Source: Mycolicibacter senuensis (GTDB taxonomy: Bacteria > Actinomycetota > Actinomycetes > Mycobacteriales > Mycobacteriaceae). From it: 40,286 nt of DNA. The stretch is taken from assembly GCF_003284925.1 (NCBI RefSeq), contig NZ_QMEX01000025.1:1-40286 (forward strand), in the 5' to 3' direction. Positions 7,431 to 15,366 of the stretch are shown here, in pieces; the first letter of the stretch is position 1; each line of letters begins with the position of its first letter. The notes under the pieces are model-generated. The model saw nothing but the letters and a program-made list of their open reading frames with translations, ran no database searches and was not told the origin of the DNA. The translations under genes were made by a program, and so were the position numbers.

Positions 7431-8846
7431 CTACGGCAGCAACGCCTTCTTGAGTACCTTTCCCATTGCGTTGCGCGGCAGCGCATCCACCATCCGCACC
7501 TCGCGCGGGCGTTTGTGGGCCGACAGTTGTTGCCCGACGTAGTCGATCAGCTCGTCGGCGGTCGCCGTGTGGTCCGGGGCGGCGACGACGAACGCGGCGA
7601 TGCGCTGGCCCAGATCCTCGTCGGGCAGTCCGACGACGGCCACCTCGGCTACCGCGGGATGGCCGAGCAGGGCGGTCTCGATCTCGCCGGCCCCGACCCG
7701 GAAGCCGCCGGTCTTGATCAGGTCCACCGATTCGCGGCCGACGATCCGGTGCATCCCGGCGGCGTCGATGACCGCGACGTCCCCGGTGCGGTACCAGCCG
7801 TCGGCGTCGAAGGCCGCCGCGGTCGCCTCGGGCAGGTTGAGGTAGCCGTCGAACAAGGTCGGTCCACGCACCGCCAGCCGCCCGATGGTCGCCCCGTCGT
7901 GCGGGACCGGCTCGCCGTCCTCGCCGATGAGCCTGGTCTGCACGCCCTGCAACGGCAACCCCACCCAGCCGGGTCTGCGTTCGCCGTCAACCCGGGTGCT
8001 CACCGTGATCAGCGATTCGGTGCTGCCGTAGCGCTCGATGGGCTGGTGGCCGGTCCGGGCGACGAGCGCGTCGAACACCGGAACCGGCAGCGCCGCACTG
8101 CCCGAGACCAGCAGCCGGGCCGGCCGCAGCGCGTCGGCGGCACCGGCATCGGCCACCACCCGCGACCACACGGTGGGCACCCCGAAATACAGTGTGCCGC
8201 CCAGCTCACTGCAGCTTTGCGCGTAGGCCTGCGGCGTCGGTTTGCCGGTGTGCACGAAGCGGTTGCCGACCCGCAGTGAGCCCAGCAGTCCCAACACCAG
8301 GCCGTGCACGTGATACATCGGCAGGCCGTGGACCAACACGTCCTCGGGGCTCCACTGCCAGGCCTGGGCCAGCGCGTCCAGGTCCGCTGCCAGCGCCCGC
8401 CGGCTCAACTGCACACCCTTGGGCGGGCCGGTGGTGCCGGAGGTGTAGATGACCAGCGCGGCGTCGCTTGCACCCGGCGGTTCGGCTGGCGACTGAGCCG
8501 ATCCGGCGCCGCGCCGTACCGGCACATGCGGCAGGCCGGCGAGTTCGGTGGGCCGCTCCCCCAGCCAGGCTTGCGCGTTCGAGTCACGCAGGATGTGGGC
8601 ACGTTCGGCGACGCCGACATCGGCTGGGACCGGGACCACCGGCAACCCGGCGAGCAGACAACCGGCGACTGCGAGCACCGTCGACGCCGTCGGGGTGGCC
8701 AGCACCGCCACCCGCCCCGCCCCGCCGAGGTCTTCGAGCGCCGCCGCCGCCGCAGCGCGCAGATCGGCCCGGCTCAGCGTGGTGTTGTCGATGCGTACCG
8801 CATCGGCGATATCGTCGACGTGGGTATCCAGCGAGGTCAGCAACAC
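7431..8846 (-). CDS. fadD36: Acyl-CoA synthetase FadD36, malonyl-CoA synthetase-like
   Basis: ATP-dependent acid-CoA ligase of 471 aa, resembling M. tuberculosis FadD36 (Rv1193). Adenylation motifs are present: P-loop 'YTSGTTGPPKGV', 'IERYGSTESL', 'GWYRTGD', hinge 'VDLIKTGGFRVGAGEIE' and the catalytic Lys in 'RNAMGKVLKK'. The short N-terminus and motif wording match MatB malonyl/methylmalonyl-CoA synthetases, including the Arg of 'ERYG' that binds the substrate's second carboxylate there. A dicarboxylic substrate is therefore a reasonable inference. The frame is open upstream, but homology starts at 'VLLTSLD' and TAACGT lies seven bases before this GTG. The cysteine-rich regulator gene is divergent. 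Confidence 0.9.
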   Translation of the reverse strand: MLLTSLDTHVDDIADAVRIDNTTLSRADLRAAAAAALEDLGGAGRVAVLATPTASTVLAVAGCLLAGLPVVPVPADVGVAERAHILRDSNAQAWLGERPTELAGLPHVPVRRGAGSAQSPAEPPGASDAALVIYTSGTTGPPKGVQLSRRALAADLDALAQAWQWSPEDVLVHGLPMYHVHGLVLGLLGSLRVGNRFVHTGKPTPQAYAQSCSELGGTLYFGVPTVWSRVVADAGAADALRPARLLVSGSAALPVPVFDALVARTGHQPIERYGSTESLITVSTRVDGERRPGWVGLPLQGVQTRLIGEDGEPVPHDGATIGRLAVRGPTLFDGYLNLPEATAAAFDADGWYRTGDVAVIDAAGMHRIVGRESVDLIKTGGFRVGAGEIETALLGHPAVAEVAVVGLPDEDLGQRIAAFVVAAPDHTATADELIDYVGQQLSAHKRPREVRMVDALPRNAMGKVLKKALLP

Positions 8847-8853
8847 CCAGGGG

Positions 8854-8859
8854 ACGTTA
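8854..8859 (-). promoter_or_regulatory. fadD36 -10 hexamer TAACGT (predicted leaderless)
   Basis: TAACGT on the minus strand is followed by seven bases (CCCCTGG) and the GTG at 8846. It supports the shorter start over the longer open frame. Confidence 0.5.
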
Positions 8860-8941
8860 CCGGTTGCCTGCCCGGCCGGCGTTGGCCGCTTTGCCGGCCC
8901 ACCAGCCACCGTTGTAGCTGGTATCAATGAGCTTGTTCCAT

Positions 8942-8947
8942 TAAATT
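8942..8947 (+). promoter_or_regulatory. Candidate -10 hexamer TAAATT of the HTH regulator gene
   Basis: TAAATT lies in an AT-rich patch, with a predicted start near 8954 and a Shine-Dalgarno GAGAGG at 8965-8970 before the ATG at 8978. GTGA-N5-TCAC (8952-8964) overlaps the predicted start of transcription and could be an autoregulatory site; this is weak evidence. Confidence 0.4.
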
Positions 8948-8977
8948 TGTGGTGACCGGATCACGAGAGGCACACCG

Positions 8978-9706
8978 ATGCACGACCAGTCCGACCAGCG
9001 GCGCGGGGCCAATCGCACCCGGCGGTTGCCGCGCAACCAGCAGCGGGAACGGGTGCTGCGACTGGTCACCAGCGCCACCGGCGCGGTGGATGCCTCCGAG
9101 ATCGCCACCCAGATGGGCTTACACGTCACCACCGTGCGGTTCCACCTCGACGCACTGTGTGAGGACGGCTCGGTCGCGCGCACCCGGATCAAGCGGGACG
9201 GCGTCGGGCGCCCCCGCACCGGCTACGTCGCGGTGCGCGACCGGCTGGATTACCGGGGTCTGGCCGAGATCCTCGCGATGGAACTCGGCGACACCGCCGC
9301 CGAGCGCCGGCAGCGCGCCGAACGAGCCGGCCGGCGCTGGGCCGGCAGGATCATGGCCCAGGACGTCTCCGAAGGCTCCGCTGACGGCGCCCGGAACGGC
9401 GCACCGGCCCTCGACGACCGCACCGGCCGAATCGCCGACGCCTTCGAGCGAATGGGGTTCGGCCCGGAGATCACCGCGCCGGCCGATGTCGGCGACGGCC
9501 ACCGCGAGTGCGCGATCCGGCTGCACGCCTGCCCGGTCCGCGACCTGGCGCGCTCCCATCCGGAAGTCAGCTGCGCCATGCACCTCGGTCTGCTGCGCGG
9601 ACTGCTCAGCACCGATGCGGACGGCGGCGAAAACACTGCGCTGCACGCCGAGTTGGATCCGTTCGTCGAGCCGGAGTTGTGCATCGCCAGGGTGACCGGT
9701 CGCTGA
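8978..9706 (+). CDS. HTH regulator with clustered cysteines (SufR-like, COG2345 type)
   Basis: Regulator of 242 aa. An N-terminal winged HTH (about 20-90: 'QQRERVLRLVTSATGAVDAS', 'IATQMGLHVTTVRFHLDAL', wing 'GVGRPRTGYVAV') is followed by a helical linker and a C-terminal domain with C178, C185 and C199, in 'ECAIRLHACPVRDLARSHPE' and 'VSCAMHLGLL', plus C235. SufR-type repressors bind an Fe-S cluster through a similar 'CP..' and 'PE..C' arrangement, so a cluster- or redox-sensing role is inferred. The start has GAGAGG eight bases upstream. It is divergent from fadD36 and convergent with ctaD; either, or itself, could be the target. Confidence 0.78.
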   Translation: MHDQSDQRRGANRTRRLPRNQQRERVLRLVTSATGAVDASEIATQMGLHVTTVRFHLDALCEDGSVARTRIKRDGVGRPRTGYVAVRDRLDYRGLAEILAMELGDTAAERRQRAERAGRRWAGRIMAQDVSEGSADGARNGAPALDDRTGRIADAFERMGFGPEITAPADVGDGHRECAIRLHACPVRDLARSHPEVSCAMHLGLLRGLLSTDADGGENTALHAELDPFVEPELCIARVTGR

Positions 9707-9712
9707 CCGGTC
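9694..9712. terminator. Hairpin at the stop codon of the regulator gene
   Basis: GACCGGT (9694-9700) and ACCGGTC (9706-9712) pair perfectly around CGCTG, overlapping the TGA stop. It sits between the convergent regulator and ctaD genes. There is no T-run, so termination is only a guess. Confidence 0.3.
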
Positions 9713-9749
9713 CCGGACCGATTCCGGCCACCGGCTGCCATCGGCACGA

Positions 9750-11471
9750 TCAGTCGCGCGATCCCAGCGGCTCGGCGACCTCACGGCGCCCGATGTGCAG
9801 CTCGTCGCGGAGCCGCGGCACCATGTGCGGATAGTGCAGTTCGAATGCCGGCCGCTCCGAACGGATTCGGGGCAGTTCGGTGAAATTGTGCCGCGGCGGC
9901 GGGCAACTGGTCGCCCACTCCAGCGAGTTGCCGTAGCCCCACGGATCGTCGACGGTCACGACCTCGCCGTAGCGCCAACTGCGGAACACGTTCCACAGGA
10001 ACGGCAGCATCGATGCCGCCAGGATGAACGCCCCGACGGTGGAGACGATGTTCAACGGCTGGAACCCGTCGGTGGACAGGTAATCGGCGTAACGGCGCGG
10101 CATCCCCATGTTGCCCAGCCAGTGCTGCACCAGGAACGCGGTGTGGAAGCCGATGAACGTCAGCCAGAAGTGCAGTCTGCCCAGCCGCTCATCGAGCAGT
10201 CGGCCGGTCATCTTCGGGAACCAGAAGTAGATCCCGGCGAAAGTCGAGAACACGATGGTGCCGAACAGCACGTAGTGAAAGTGCGCCACCACGAAATAGG
10301 TGTCGTGGACGTGGAAGTCCAGCGGCGGACTGGCCAGCATCACGCCGGTCAGCCCGCCGGCCAGGAACGTCACCGCGAACCCGAGCGAGAACAGCATCGG
10401 CGTCTCGAACGTCAGCTGGCCGCGCCACATCGTGCCGATCCAGTTGAAGAACTTGATGCCCGTCGGCACCGCGATCATGAAGCTCATGAACGCGAAGAAC
10501 GGCAACAGGACTGCGCCGGTGGCGAACATGTGGTGCGCCCACACCGCCGTCGACAGGCCGGCGATGCTCATGGTCGCGTACACCATCTGGCTGTAGCCGA
10601 ACACCGGCTTGCGGGCGAACACCGGGAAGATCTCGGTGACGATGCCGAAGAACGGCAACGCGACGATGTACACCTCGGGGTGGCCGAAGTACCAGAACAG
10701 GTGCTGCCACAGCAACGCTCCGCCGTTCGCCGGCTCGAAGATGTGCCCGCCCAGGTGCCGGTCGACGGCCAGGCCGAGCAGCGCCGCGGTCAGCAGCGGG
10801 AAGACGATCAGCACCATGATCGAGGTGATCAGCACATTCCAGGTGAAGATCGGCATCCGGAACATCGTCATCCCGGGGGCGCGCATGCAGACCACGGTGG
10901 TGATCATGTTCACCGCGCCCAGGATGGTGCCCAATCCGGAGACCGCCAGCCCCATGATCCACAGGTCGGCCCCGGCGCCGGGGGCATGGACGACGCCGCT
11001 CAGCGGTGCGTAAGCGGTCCAGCCGAAATCCGCGGCACCGCCCGGCGTCAGGAACCCGGCGACCACGATCAGCGCGCCGAACAGATACAGCCAGTAGCTG
11101 AGGGCGTTGAGCCGTGGGAAGGCCACGTCCGGCGCCCCGATCTGCAACGGCAGCACCAGATTGGCGAAGCCGAACACGATCGGGGTGGCATACAGCAGCA
11201 ACATGATGGTGCCGTGCATGGTGAACAGCTGGTTGTACTGCTCGTTGGACAGAAACTGCAGGCCCGGCGCGGCCAGCTCGGTGCGCATCAGCAGGGCCAT
11301 CAGACCGGCGATCAGAAAGAAGCTGAACGTGGTCACCATGTACAAGATGCCGATCAGCTTGTGGTCGGTGGTGGCGATCACCCGGTAGACCAGCGCCCCG
11401 CGCGGGCCGACCCTGGGCGGATACGGGCGCAGCGGTAACAGCTGCTTGCCGGGAATGCTCGTCAGGCTCAT
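9750..11471 (-). CDS. ctaD: Cytochrome c oxidase subunit I (aa3-type), CtaD
   Basis: Twelve-helix catalytic subunit of 573 aa, the same length as M. tuberculosis CtaD (Rv3043c) and very similar to it. Heme and copper ligands are present: H86 ('FTMHGTIM'), H264 and Tyr268 ('GHPEVY', the His-Tyr crosslink), H313/H314 ('WAHHMFATG') and H397/H399 ('VAHFHYV'). The K-channel Lys is K340 ('[10 protein letters not shown]'). It would receive electrons from the cytochrome bcc complex, reduce oxygen and pump protons. No ctaC, ctaE, ctaF or assembly gene is near; mycobacteria often keep ctaD apart from those, and some species have more than one copy. Whether this is the only copy cannot be seen. Confidence 0.95.
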   Translation of the reverse strand: MSLTSIPGKQLLPLRPYPPRVGPRGALVYRVIATTDHKLIGILYMVTTFSFFLIAGLMALLMRTELAAPGLQFLSNEQYNQLFTMHGTIMLLLYATPIVFGFANLVLPLQIGAPDVAFPRLNALSYWLYLFGALIVVAGFLTPGGAADFGWTAYAPLSGVVHAPGAGADLWIMGLAVSGLGTILGAVNMITTVVCMRAPGMTMFRMPIFTWNVLITSIMVLIVFPLLTAALLGLAVDRHLGGHIFEPANGGALLWQHLFWYFGHPEVYIVALPFFGIVTEIFPVFARKPVFGYSQMVYATMSIAGLSTAVWAHHMFATGAVLLPFFAFMSFMIAVPTGIKFFNWIGTMWRGQLTFETPMLFSLGFAVTFLAGGLTGVMLASPPLDFHVHDTYFVVAHFHYVLFGTIVFSTFAGIYFWFPKMTGRLLDERLGRLHFWLTFIGFHTAFLVQHWLGNMGMPRRYADYLSTDGFQPLNIVSTVGAFILAASMLPFLWNVFRSWRYGEVVTVDDPWGYGNSLEWATSCPPPRHNFTELPRIRSERPAFELHYPHMVPRLRDELHIGRREVAEPLGSRD

Positions 11472-11606
11472 GCGGCACCCCGACTGACCACATCTGCCAT
11501 CGGCACGCCTCCCGCCGAAGTCGTAGCCCCGTCGACAGTGCGTGCCGGCCAGACCAGCGGATATAACGACCTATGGTACGGGAAATCAGCGCGACGCGTC
11601 GGCCGC

Positions 11607-12509
11607 TCACCCGGTCGCATAGGCGACCGCGACCTCCCCGGCCAGCCGGGCATTGGCCAGCACCAGCGCGACATTGGTCGCGACCGACGCGCCGCGGGTG
11701 CCGCGGTGGAAGTGATCGAGCAGGAAGGGGGTGACGTCTTTGCCGCGTACCCCGGCCGCCTCGGCGGCGGTCAACCCGTCGGCGAGCACCCGGTCGTGCA
11801 GCGCGCGATCCAGTTCGGCATCGGCTTCGACCGGATTGGCCAGAATCAGCCCGTAGCCCTCGGTGCGCAACCCGGCGCGGGCACGCAACACCGCGGCGGC
11901 CTGCGCCGGGGTGTGCACCTGCCAGTCGATCGGGAACCCGGAGTCGGCGAGATAGAAGGCGGGGAACCGGTCGGTGCGGTACCCGATCACGCCCACCCCG
12001 AGGGTCTCCAGGCGCTCCAGCGTCGCACCGATGTCCAGGATCGATTTGACGCCCGAACACACCACCAGCACCGGTGTGCGCGACAGCGTCGTCAGATCCG
12101 CGGACTCGTCGAAGTTCGCGCGCGCCCCGCGGTGTACCCCGCCCAGTCCGCCGGTGGCGAACACCACGATGCCCGCCGCCGCGGCCAGATGCGCGGTCGA
12201 GGCGACCGTGGTCGCGCCGTCGCCACCGGCGGCGGCCAGCATCGCTAAGTCGCGGACGCTGACCTTGACCGCCCTACCGGCGGTGGCGAGGTGGTACAGC
12301 GCTTCGCCGTCGAGCCCGATCTGCGCTCGGCCACCGAGGACGGCGATGGTGGCCGGTACCGCTCCTGTCGAGCGCACCGCCTGCTCGATCTCACGGGCGA
12401 CGCGCAGGTTGTCCGGGCGGGGCAGGCCATGCGTGATGATCGTGCTCTCCAGCGCCACCACGGCGCGACCAGCGGCCAGCGCATCGGCGACTTCGGGATG
12501 GATGCGCAC
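11607..12509 (-). CDS. psuG: Pseudouridine-5'-phosphate glycosidase PsuG
   Basis: Enzyme of 300 aa that splits the C-C glycosidic bond of pseudouridine 5'-phosphate to uracil and ribose 5-phosphate. The family signatures are clear: 'ALESTIITHGLPRPDN' with the conserved Glu at residue 21, 'VKVSVRDLAMLAA', 'ATGGLGGVHRGA' and 'VCSGVKSILDIGATLE', whose Lys (about 155) matches the Schiff-base Lys of E. coli PsuG. The start GTG has TAAGGT six bases upstream, and AAGGTGAG could also serve as a ribosome site. PsuK (pseudouridine kinase), usually adjacent or fused, is not in this window, so the phosphorylated substrate must come from elsewhere. Confidence 0.93.
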   Translation of the reverse strand: MRIHPEVADALAAGRAVVALESTIITHGLPRPDNLRVAREIEQAVRSTGAVPATIAVLGGRAQIGLDGEALYHLATAGRAVKVSVRDLAMLAAAGGDGATTVASTAHLAAAAGIVVFATGGLGGVHRGARANFDESADLTTLSRTPVLVVCSGVKSILDIGATLERLETLGVGVIGYRTDRFPAFYLADSGFPIDWQVHTPAQAAAVLRARAGLRTEGYGLILANPVEADAELDRALHDRVLADGLTAAEAAGVRGKDVTPFLLDHFHRGTRGASVATNVALVLANARLAGEVAVAYATG

Positions 12510-12515
12510 CGTCTC

Positions 12516-12521
12516 ACCTTA
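12516..12521 (-). promoter_or_regulatory. psuG -10 hexamer TAAGGT (predicted leaderless)
   Basis: TAAGGT is followed by GAGACG and then the GTG at 12509. The same bases contain an AAGGTGAG ribosome-binding-like sequence, so a short-leader alternative remains. Confidence 0.4.
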
Positions 12522-12571
12522 TGGCGACCGGCTACCGCTTCGCGCCCGACGATCCTGTCGGAGCAGGCTGC

Positions 12572-12577
12572 TAACGT
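12572..12577 (+). promoter_or_regulatory. Candidate -10 hexamer TAACGT of the HNH nuclease gene
   Basis: TAACGT gives a predicted start near 12584 and a short leader containing GGAGG (12601-12605) just before the GTG at 12610. Confidence 0.35.
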
Positions 12578-12609
12578 CCGCGCCAGCACATCAAGACTCC
12601 GGAGGTGCC

Positions 12610-13503
12610 GTGGTCGACCAGCGACGCAGGTGGCCGGGCTACGCCGTGGTCGCGGCGGCCCTGCTGATCGGCACGTCGGGCGCCCCCGCGCCGGCCGACC
12701 CGGTGGTGGCCGGCGGGTCGGCCGCACTGGCCAAGCTCGACGCGCTGCCGATCAAGGGCCGTGCCGCCAAGACCGGCTATGACCGCGCGCTGTTCGGACA
12801 AGCCTGGAGCGATGACGTCACGGTGCCGGGCGGACACAACGGTTGCGACACCCGCAACGACATCCTGCGCCGCGATCTGGTCGACATCGAGATCAAGCCG
12901 GGCACCAACGATTGCGTGGTGCTCTCCGGGGTTCTCCACGATCCCTACACCGGTACCGCGATCGCCTTTCAGCGCGGCCCGGGCACCTCCCGGGCGGTGC
13001 AGATCGACCACGTCGTGGCGTTGTCGGACGCCTGGCAGAAGGGCGCCCAACAGTGGGACGAACCGACTCGCCGCAACTTCGCCAACGACCCGCTGAACCT
13101 GCAGGCCACCAGCGGCCCGATCAACTATCAGAAAGGTGACGGTGACGCCGCAACCTGGTTGCCGCCCAACAAGTCCTACCGCTGCGAGTATGTCTCGCGC
13201 ATCGTGGAGGTGAAGTCCGGCTACGGGCTGTGGGTCACCCGGGCAGAACATGATGCGATCGCGCGCATCCTGACCGGCGACTGCGGCGCGCCCGCCGACC
13301 AGCAAGCCCCGCCGGAGGGTGAACCCACAACCGAGCAGCCTCCGGCCGAACCGGTGCCGTTCGTCGGCTCGACCGACGGCCTGCCGGTGTATTTCCCGAA
13401 CTGCGCCGCCGCCCGGGCCGCCGGTGTCGCGCCGATCCTGGCCGGCCAGCCCGGCTATCGGCCCGGACTGGACGGCGACGGCGACGGCATCGCCTGCGAG
13501 TAG
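12610..13503 (+). CDS. Secreted HNH-type nuclease with C-terminal Excalibur domain
   Basis: Exported protein of 297 aa. An Arg-rich start and hydrophobic stretch ('YAVVAAALLIGTSGAPAPA') form a signal peptide. The central part has the DUF1524/HNH signature 'VQIDHVVALSDAW' (His of the bba-metal fold), followed by 'NDPLNLQATSGPINYQKGDG' and 'ATWLPPNKSYRCEYVSR'. A Pro/Glu-rich linker leads to an Excalibur calcium-binding repeat ('YFPNCAAARAAG' and 'LDGDGDGIACE', the DxDxDG loop). A metal-dependent extracellular nuclease is the family expectation; substrate and role (nutrient, DNA uptake or competition) are unknown. GTG at 12610 follows GGAGG; the open frame further upstream overlaps psuG antisense and is not used. 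Confidence 0.87.
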   Translation: MVDQRRRWPGYAVVAAALLIGTSGAPAPADPVVAGGSAALAKLDALPIKGRAAKTGYDRALFGQAWSDDVTVPGGHNGCDTRNDILRRDLVDIEIKPGTNDCVVLSGVLHDPYTGTAIAFQRGPGTSRAVQIDHVVALSDAWQKGAQQWDEPTRRNFANDPLNLQATSGPINYQKGDGDAATWLPPNKSYRCEYVSRIVEVKSGYGLWVTRAEHDAIARILTGDCGAPADQQAPPEGEPTTEQPPAEPVPFVGSTDGLPVYFPNCAAARAAGVAPILAGQPGYRPGLDGDGDGIACE

Positions 13504-13516
13504 CCTGCGGCATCAG

Positions 13517-14704
13517 TCACCCGGCGGAGAACGGGCGCGCCATCACCTTGGGCGCAAATCCATACCGGGGACCGACTCCCCTGCCGCCGGCCCCGGCACC
13601 GGCCAGCGGCATCCCGCCCAGCAGATTTCCCGAACCCTCCACATCCGGGCTGATGGCGGAGACGGTGCTGATCGGAATCGGCGGGACCGCGCCTGCTGGC
13701 GGGCCGACCCCGGCCCAGCCGGCCGGCACCGACAGGCGCCCGGCCGCCGCGGCATTGCCCAACGCGGCTGCCACCGGCGCTCCGCCACCGATCGGGGCCG
13801 CCAAGCCGGCGGCAGGCAGCGCCGCGGGCAACGCTCCCGCGGCCGCCTTGGCGCCGTCACCGGCAGCCTTCGCCGCCGAGGCAGCCGGCGCCAGTGCCTT
13901 GGACAACGAGACCCCGCTGTTGACCGCACCCGTGGAGAAGTGCGCTATCGCGATGCTGCTTTGCGCCGGGGCGACATAGGACGTCCACGGCGCGAGCAGG
14001 TTGGCTATCGGACTTTCGGGGGTGTACTTCAGGCCCACCATGGCGTAGAGATCGCCCAGCATGTCATCTAACGGTGACGTCGACGCATCCGCTGCACCGG
14101 CCGCCGACGAGGCCGGTGAGGTCAAGCTCGCCAATGCCGACTGGACCGCGGAAACCAGTTGCGAGGACGGTGAATTGCCGGTGGTGGTCGGGTCCGGACC
14201 GCTGAACGGCGCCACCTGCGACGCCGATGCCGACTCACCGGCGTACTGGTACATGGCGGCGGCATCACGCGCCCACATCTCGCCGTAGTCGGCCTCGGTC
14301 ACAGCGATCGCCGGGGTGTTCTGTCCCAGAACGTTTGTCGACAACAGCGACGACAGCTGGATGCGGTTGGCGTCGACATCGGCAGGATGCACCGTGGCCG
14401 CCACGGCAGAGTCGTAGGCCGCGCCGGCCTCCCGGGCCCGCGTTGCGGCCAGCTCGGCCCGCGCCGCGGTGGCATTCATCCAGTCCACGTATGGCGCGAC
14501 CGCTTGCGCCATCGAGGCCGATGACGGCCCAAGCCAATCCTCGCCGGCCAGGCGCGTCACGATCGCCTCGTAACCGGCGGCAGCCGAGGTCAGTTCGGCG
14601 GCCAGCCTGCTCCAGGCCGACGCGGCAGCGATCAGCGGCGACGAGCCTGCCCCGGAATAGATTCGCGCCGAGTTGACCTCCGGCGGCAGCGCCCCGAAAT
14701 CCAT
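13517..14704 (-). CDS. PPE family protein, SVP subgroup (partner of the upstream PE gene)
   Basis: Type VII-secreted protein of 395 aa. It begins with the PPE domain (about 1-175): 'MDFGALPPEVNSARIYSG', the W-x-G turn 'DWLGPSS' and 'YGEMWARDAAAMYQYAG'. The C-terminal half is Ala/Pro/Gly-rich and carries the SVP signature 'AAAGRLSVPAGWA' near 320. SVP-type PPE proteins are typically exported by ESX-5 and held at or outside the cell envelope. The start lies 9 bp after the PE stop, so the two are co-translated and probably form the usual PE-PPE heterodimer. It is convergent with the HNH nuclease gene. Confidence 0.94.
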   Translation of the reverse strand: MDFGALPPEVNSARIYSGAGSSPLIAAASAWSRLAAELTSAAAGYEAIVTRLAGEDWLGPSSASMAQAVAPYVDWMNATAARAELAATRAREAGAAYDSAVAATVHPADVDANRIQLSSLLSTNVLGQNTPAIAVTEADYGEMWARDAAAMYQYAGESASASQVAPFSGPDPTTTGNSPSSQLVSAVQSALASLTSPASSAAGAADASTSPLDDMLGDLYAMVGLKYTPESPIANLLAPWTSYVAPAQSSIAIAHFSTGAVNSGVSLSKALAPAASAAKAAGDGAKAAAGALPAALPAAGLAAPIGGGAPVAAALGNAAAAGRLSVPAGWAGVGPPAGAVPPIPISTVSAISPDVEGSGNLLGGMPLAGAGAGGRGVGPRYGFAPKVMARPFSAG

Positions 14705-14713
14705 TGTCGTGAG

Positions 14714-15013
14714 CTAACTTGCCGCAGCGGCGTTGACCGCCTCGGTTGCCGCATACGACTCGGAGCTGAGCGCCAATGTCCGCACGAATGCCTCGTGGAT
14801 AGCGGCGGCTTGAGCACTGACCTCTTGGTATGCCTGTGCGTGAGCGGAGAACAGCGCCGCTGTCAACGCCGACACCTCGTCGGCCGCCGCCGGCGGCAAC
14901 ACCGTGGTCGGTCCGGCGGCTGCCATGTTCTGTGCCGTTACCACCGATCCGATGCCCCGCAGTTCACTGGCAGCGCTGGTCAATGCTTCCGGCTGGGTGT
15001 TGACGAACGACAT
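14714..15013 (-). CDS. PE family protein
   Basis: A PE domain only (99 aa): 'MSFVNTQPEALTSAASELRG', 'PTTVLPPAAADEVSALTAAL', 'FSAHAQAYQEVSAQAAAIHE' and the ending 'ESYAATEAVNAAAAS'. The ending contains the YxxxE form of the type VII secretion signal. It has an excellent Shine-Dalgarno (AGGAGG at about 15020-15025 on the minus strand). The following PPE gene starts after 9 bp. PE proteins of this size form a four-helix bundle with a PPE partner and carry the export signal for the pair. Confidence 0.95.
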   Translation of the reverse strand: MSFVNTQPEALTSAASELRGIGSVVTAQNMAAAGPTTVLPPAAADEVSALTAALFSAHAQAYQEVSAQAAAIHEAFVRTLALSSESYAATEAVNAAAAS

Positions 15014-15366
15014 CTGTCACCTCCTGATCATTGTCTGCGCCATGGCACTTCACGAATCTCGCTGATTGTGAGACTAGGAGATTTTTCGAGCGTGCTGTTA
15101 CCGGCGCTGGGCCGCGCAACCACCGCACCGCGGCGTCGTTCGCACGCACCCGGGCATTCACCTCTGGCCCGCGGGTGTCAGTCAAGCGCCCTGACCACCG
15201 CAAACGCCGCCCGAAGACCGAAACGCATCGGCCGTTGATCACCGCTCGGTTTGCGGTGTGAGAAAAAGAATCCCGCCGCGGTTAAACTCTCGCATCGGCC
15301 GACGTCGGATTCGGCTACAGCGCAACGCAAGTGGGCCAGGCGGCGACGCAGGAAGAGACCGGCCGG
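15014..15366 (-). promoter_or_regulatory. 353-bp spacer upstream of the PE-PPE operon
   Basis: No convincing gene on either strand. It holds the PE ribosome site near 15020 and, at 15267-15287, a 21-bp block that matches 17 of 21 bases with one upstream of the next PPE gene (16826-16846). GGCCGATGCG on the minus strand recurs at about 15291-15300 and 15225-15234. If the 21-bp block is a promoter, the PE leader would be about 250 nt. Confidence 0.4.

Noticed and set aside
11468..11674. 68-codon minus-strand ORF overlapping the starts of ctaD and the end of psuG
   Set aside because: Low-complexity, overlaps psuG, no ribosome site and no resemblance to an oxidase subunit.
9750..12509. ctaD block considered as a horizontally acquired island
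   Set aside because: Codon use and GC look like the neighbours, and CtaD is closest in wording to mycobacterial CtaD; no integrase, tRNA or flanking repeats were seen.
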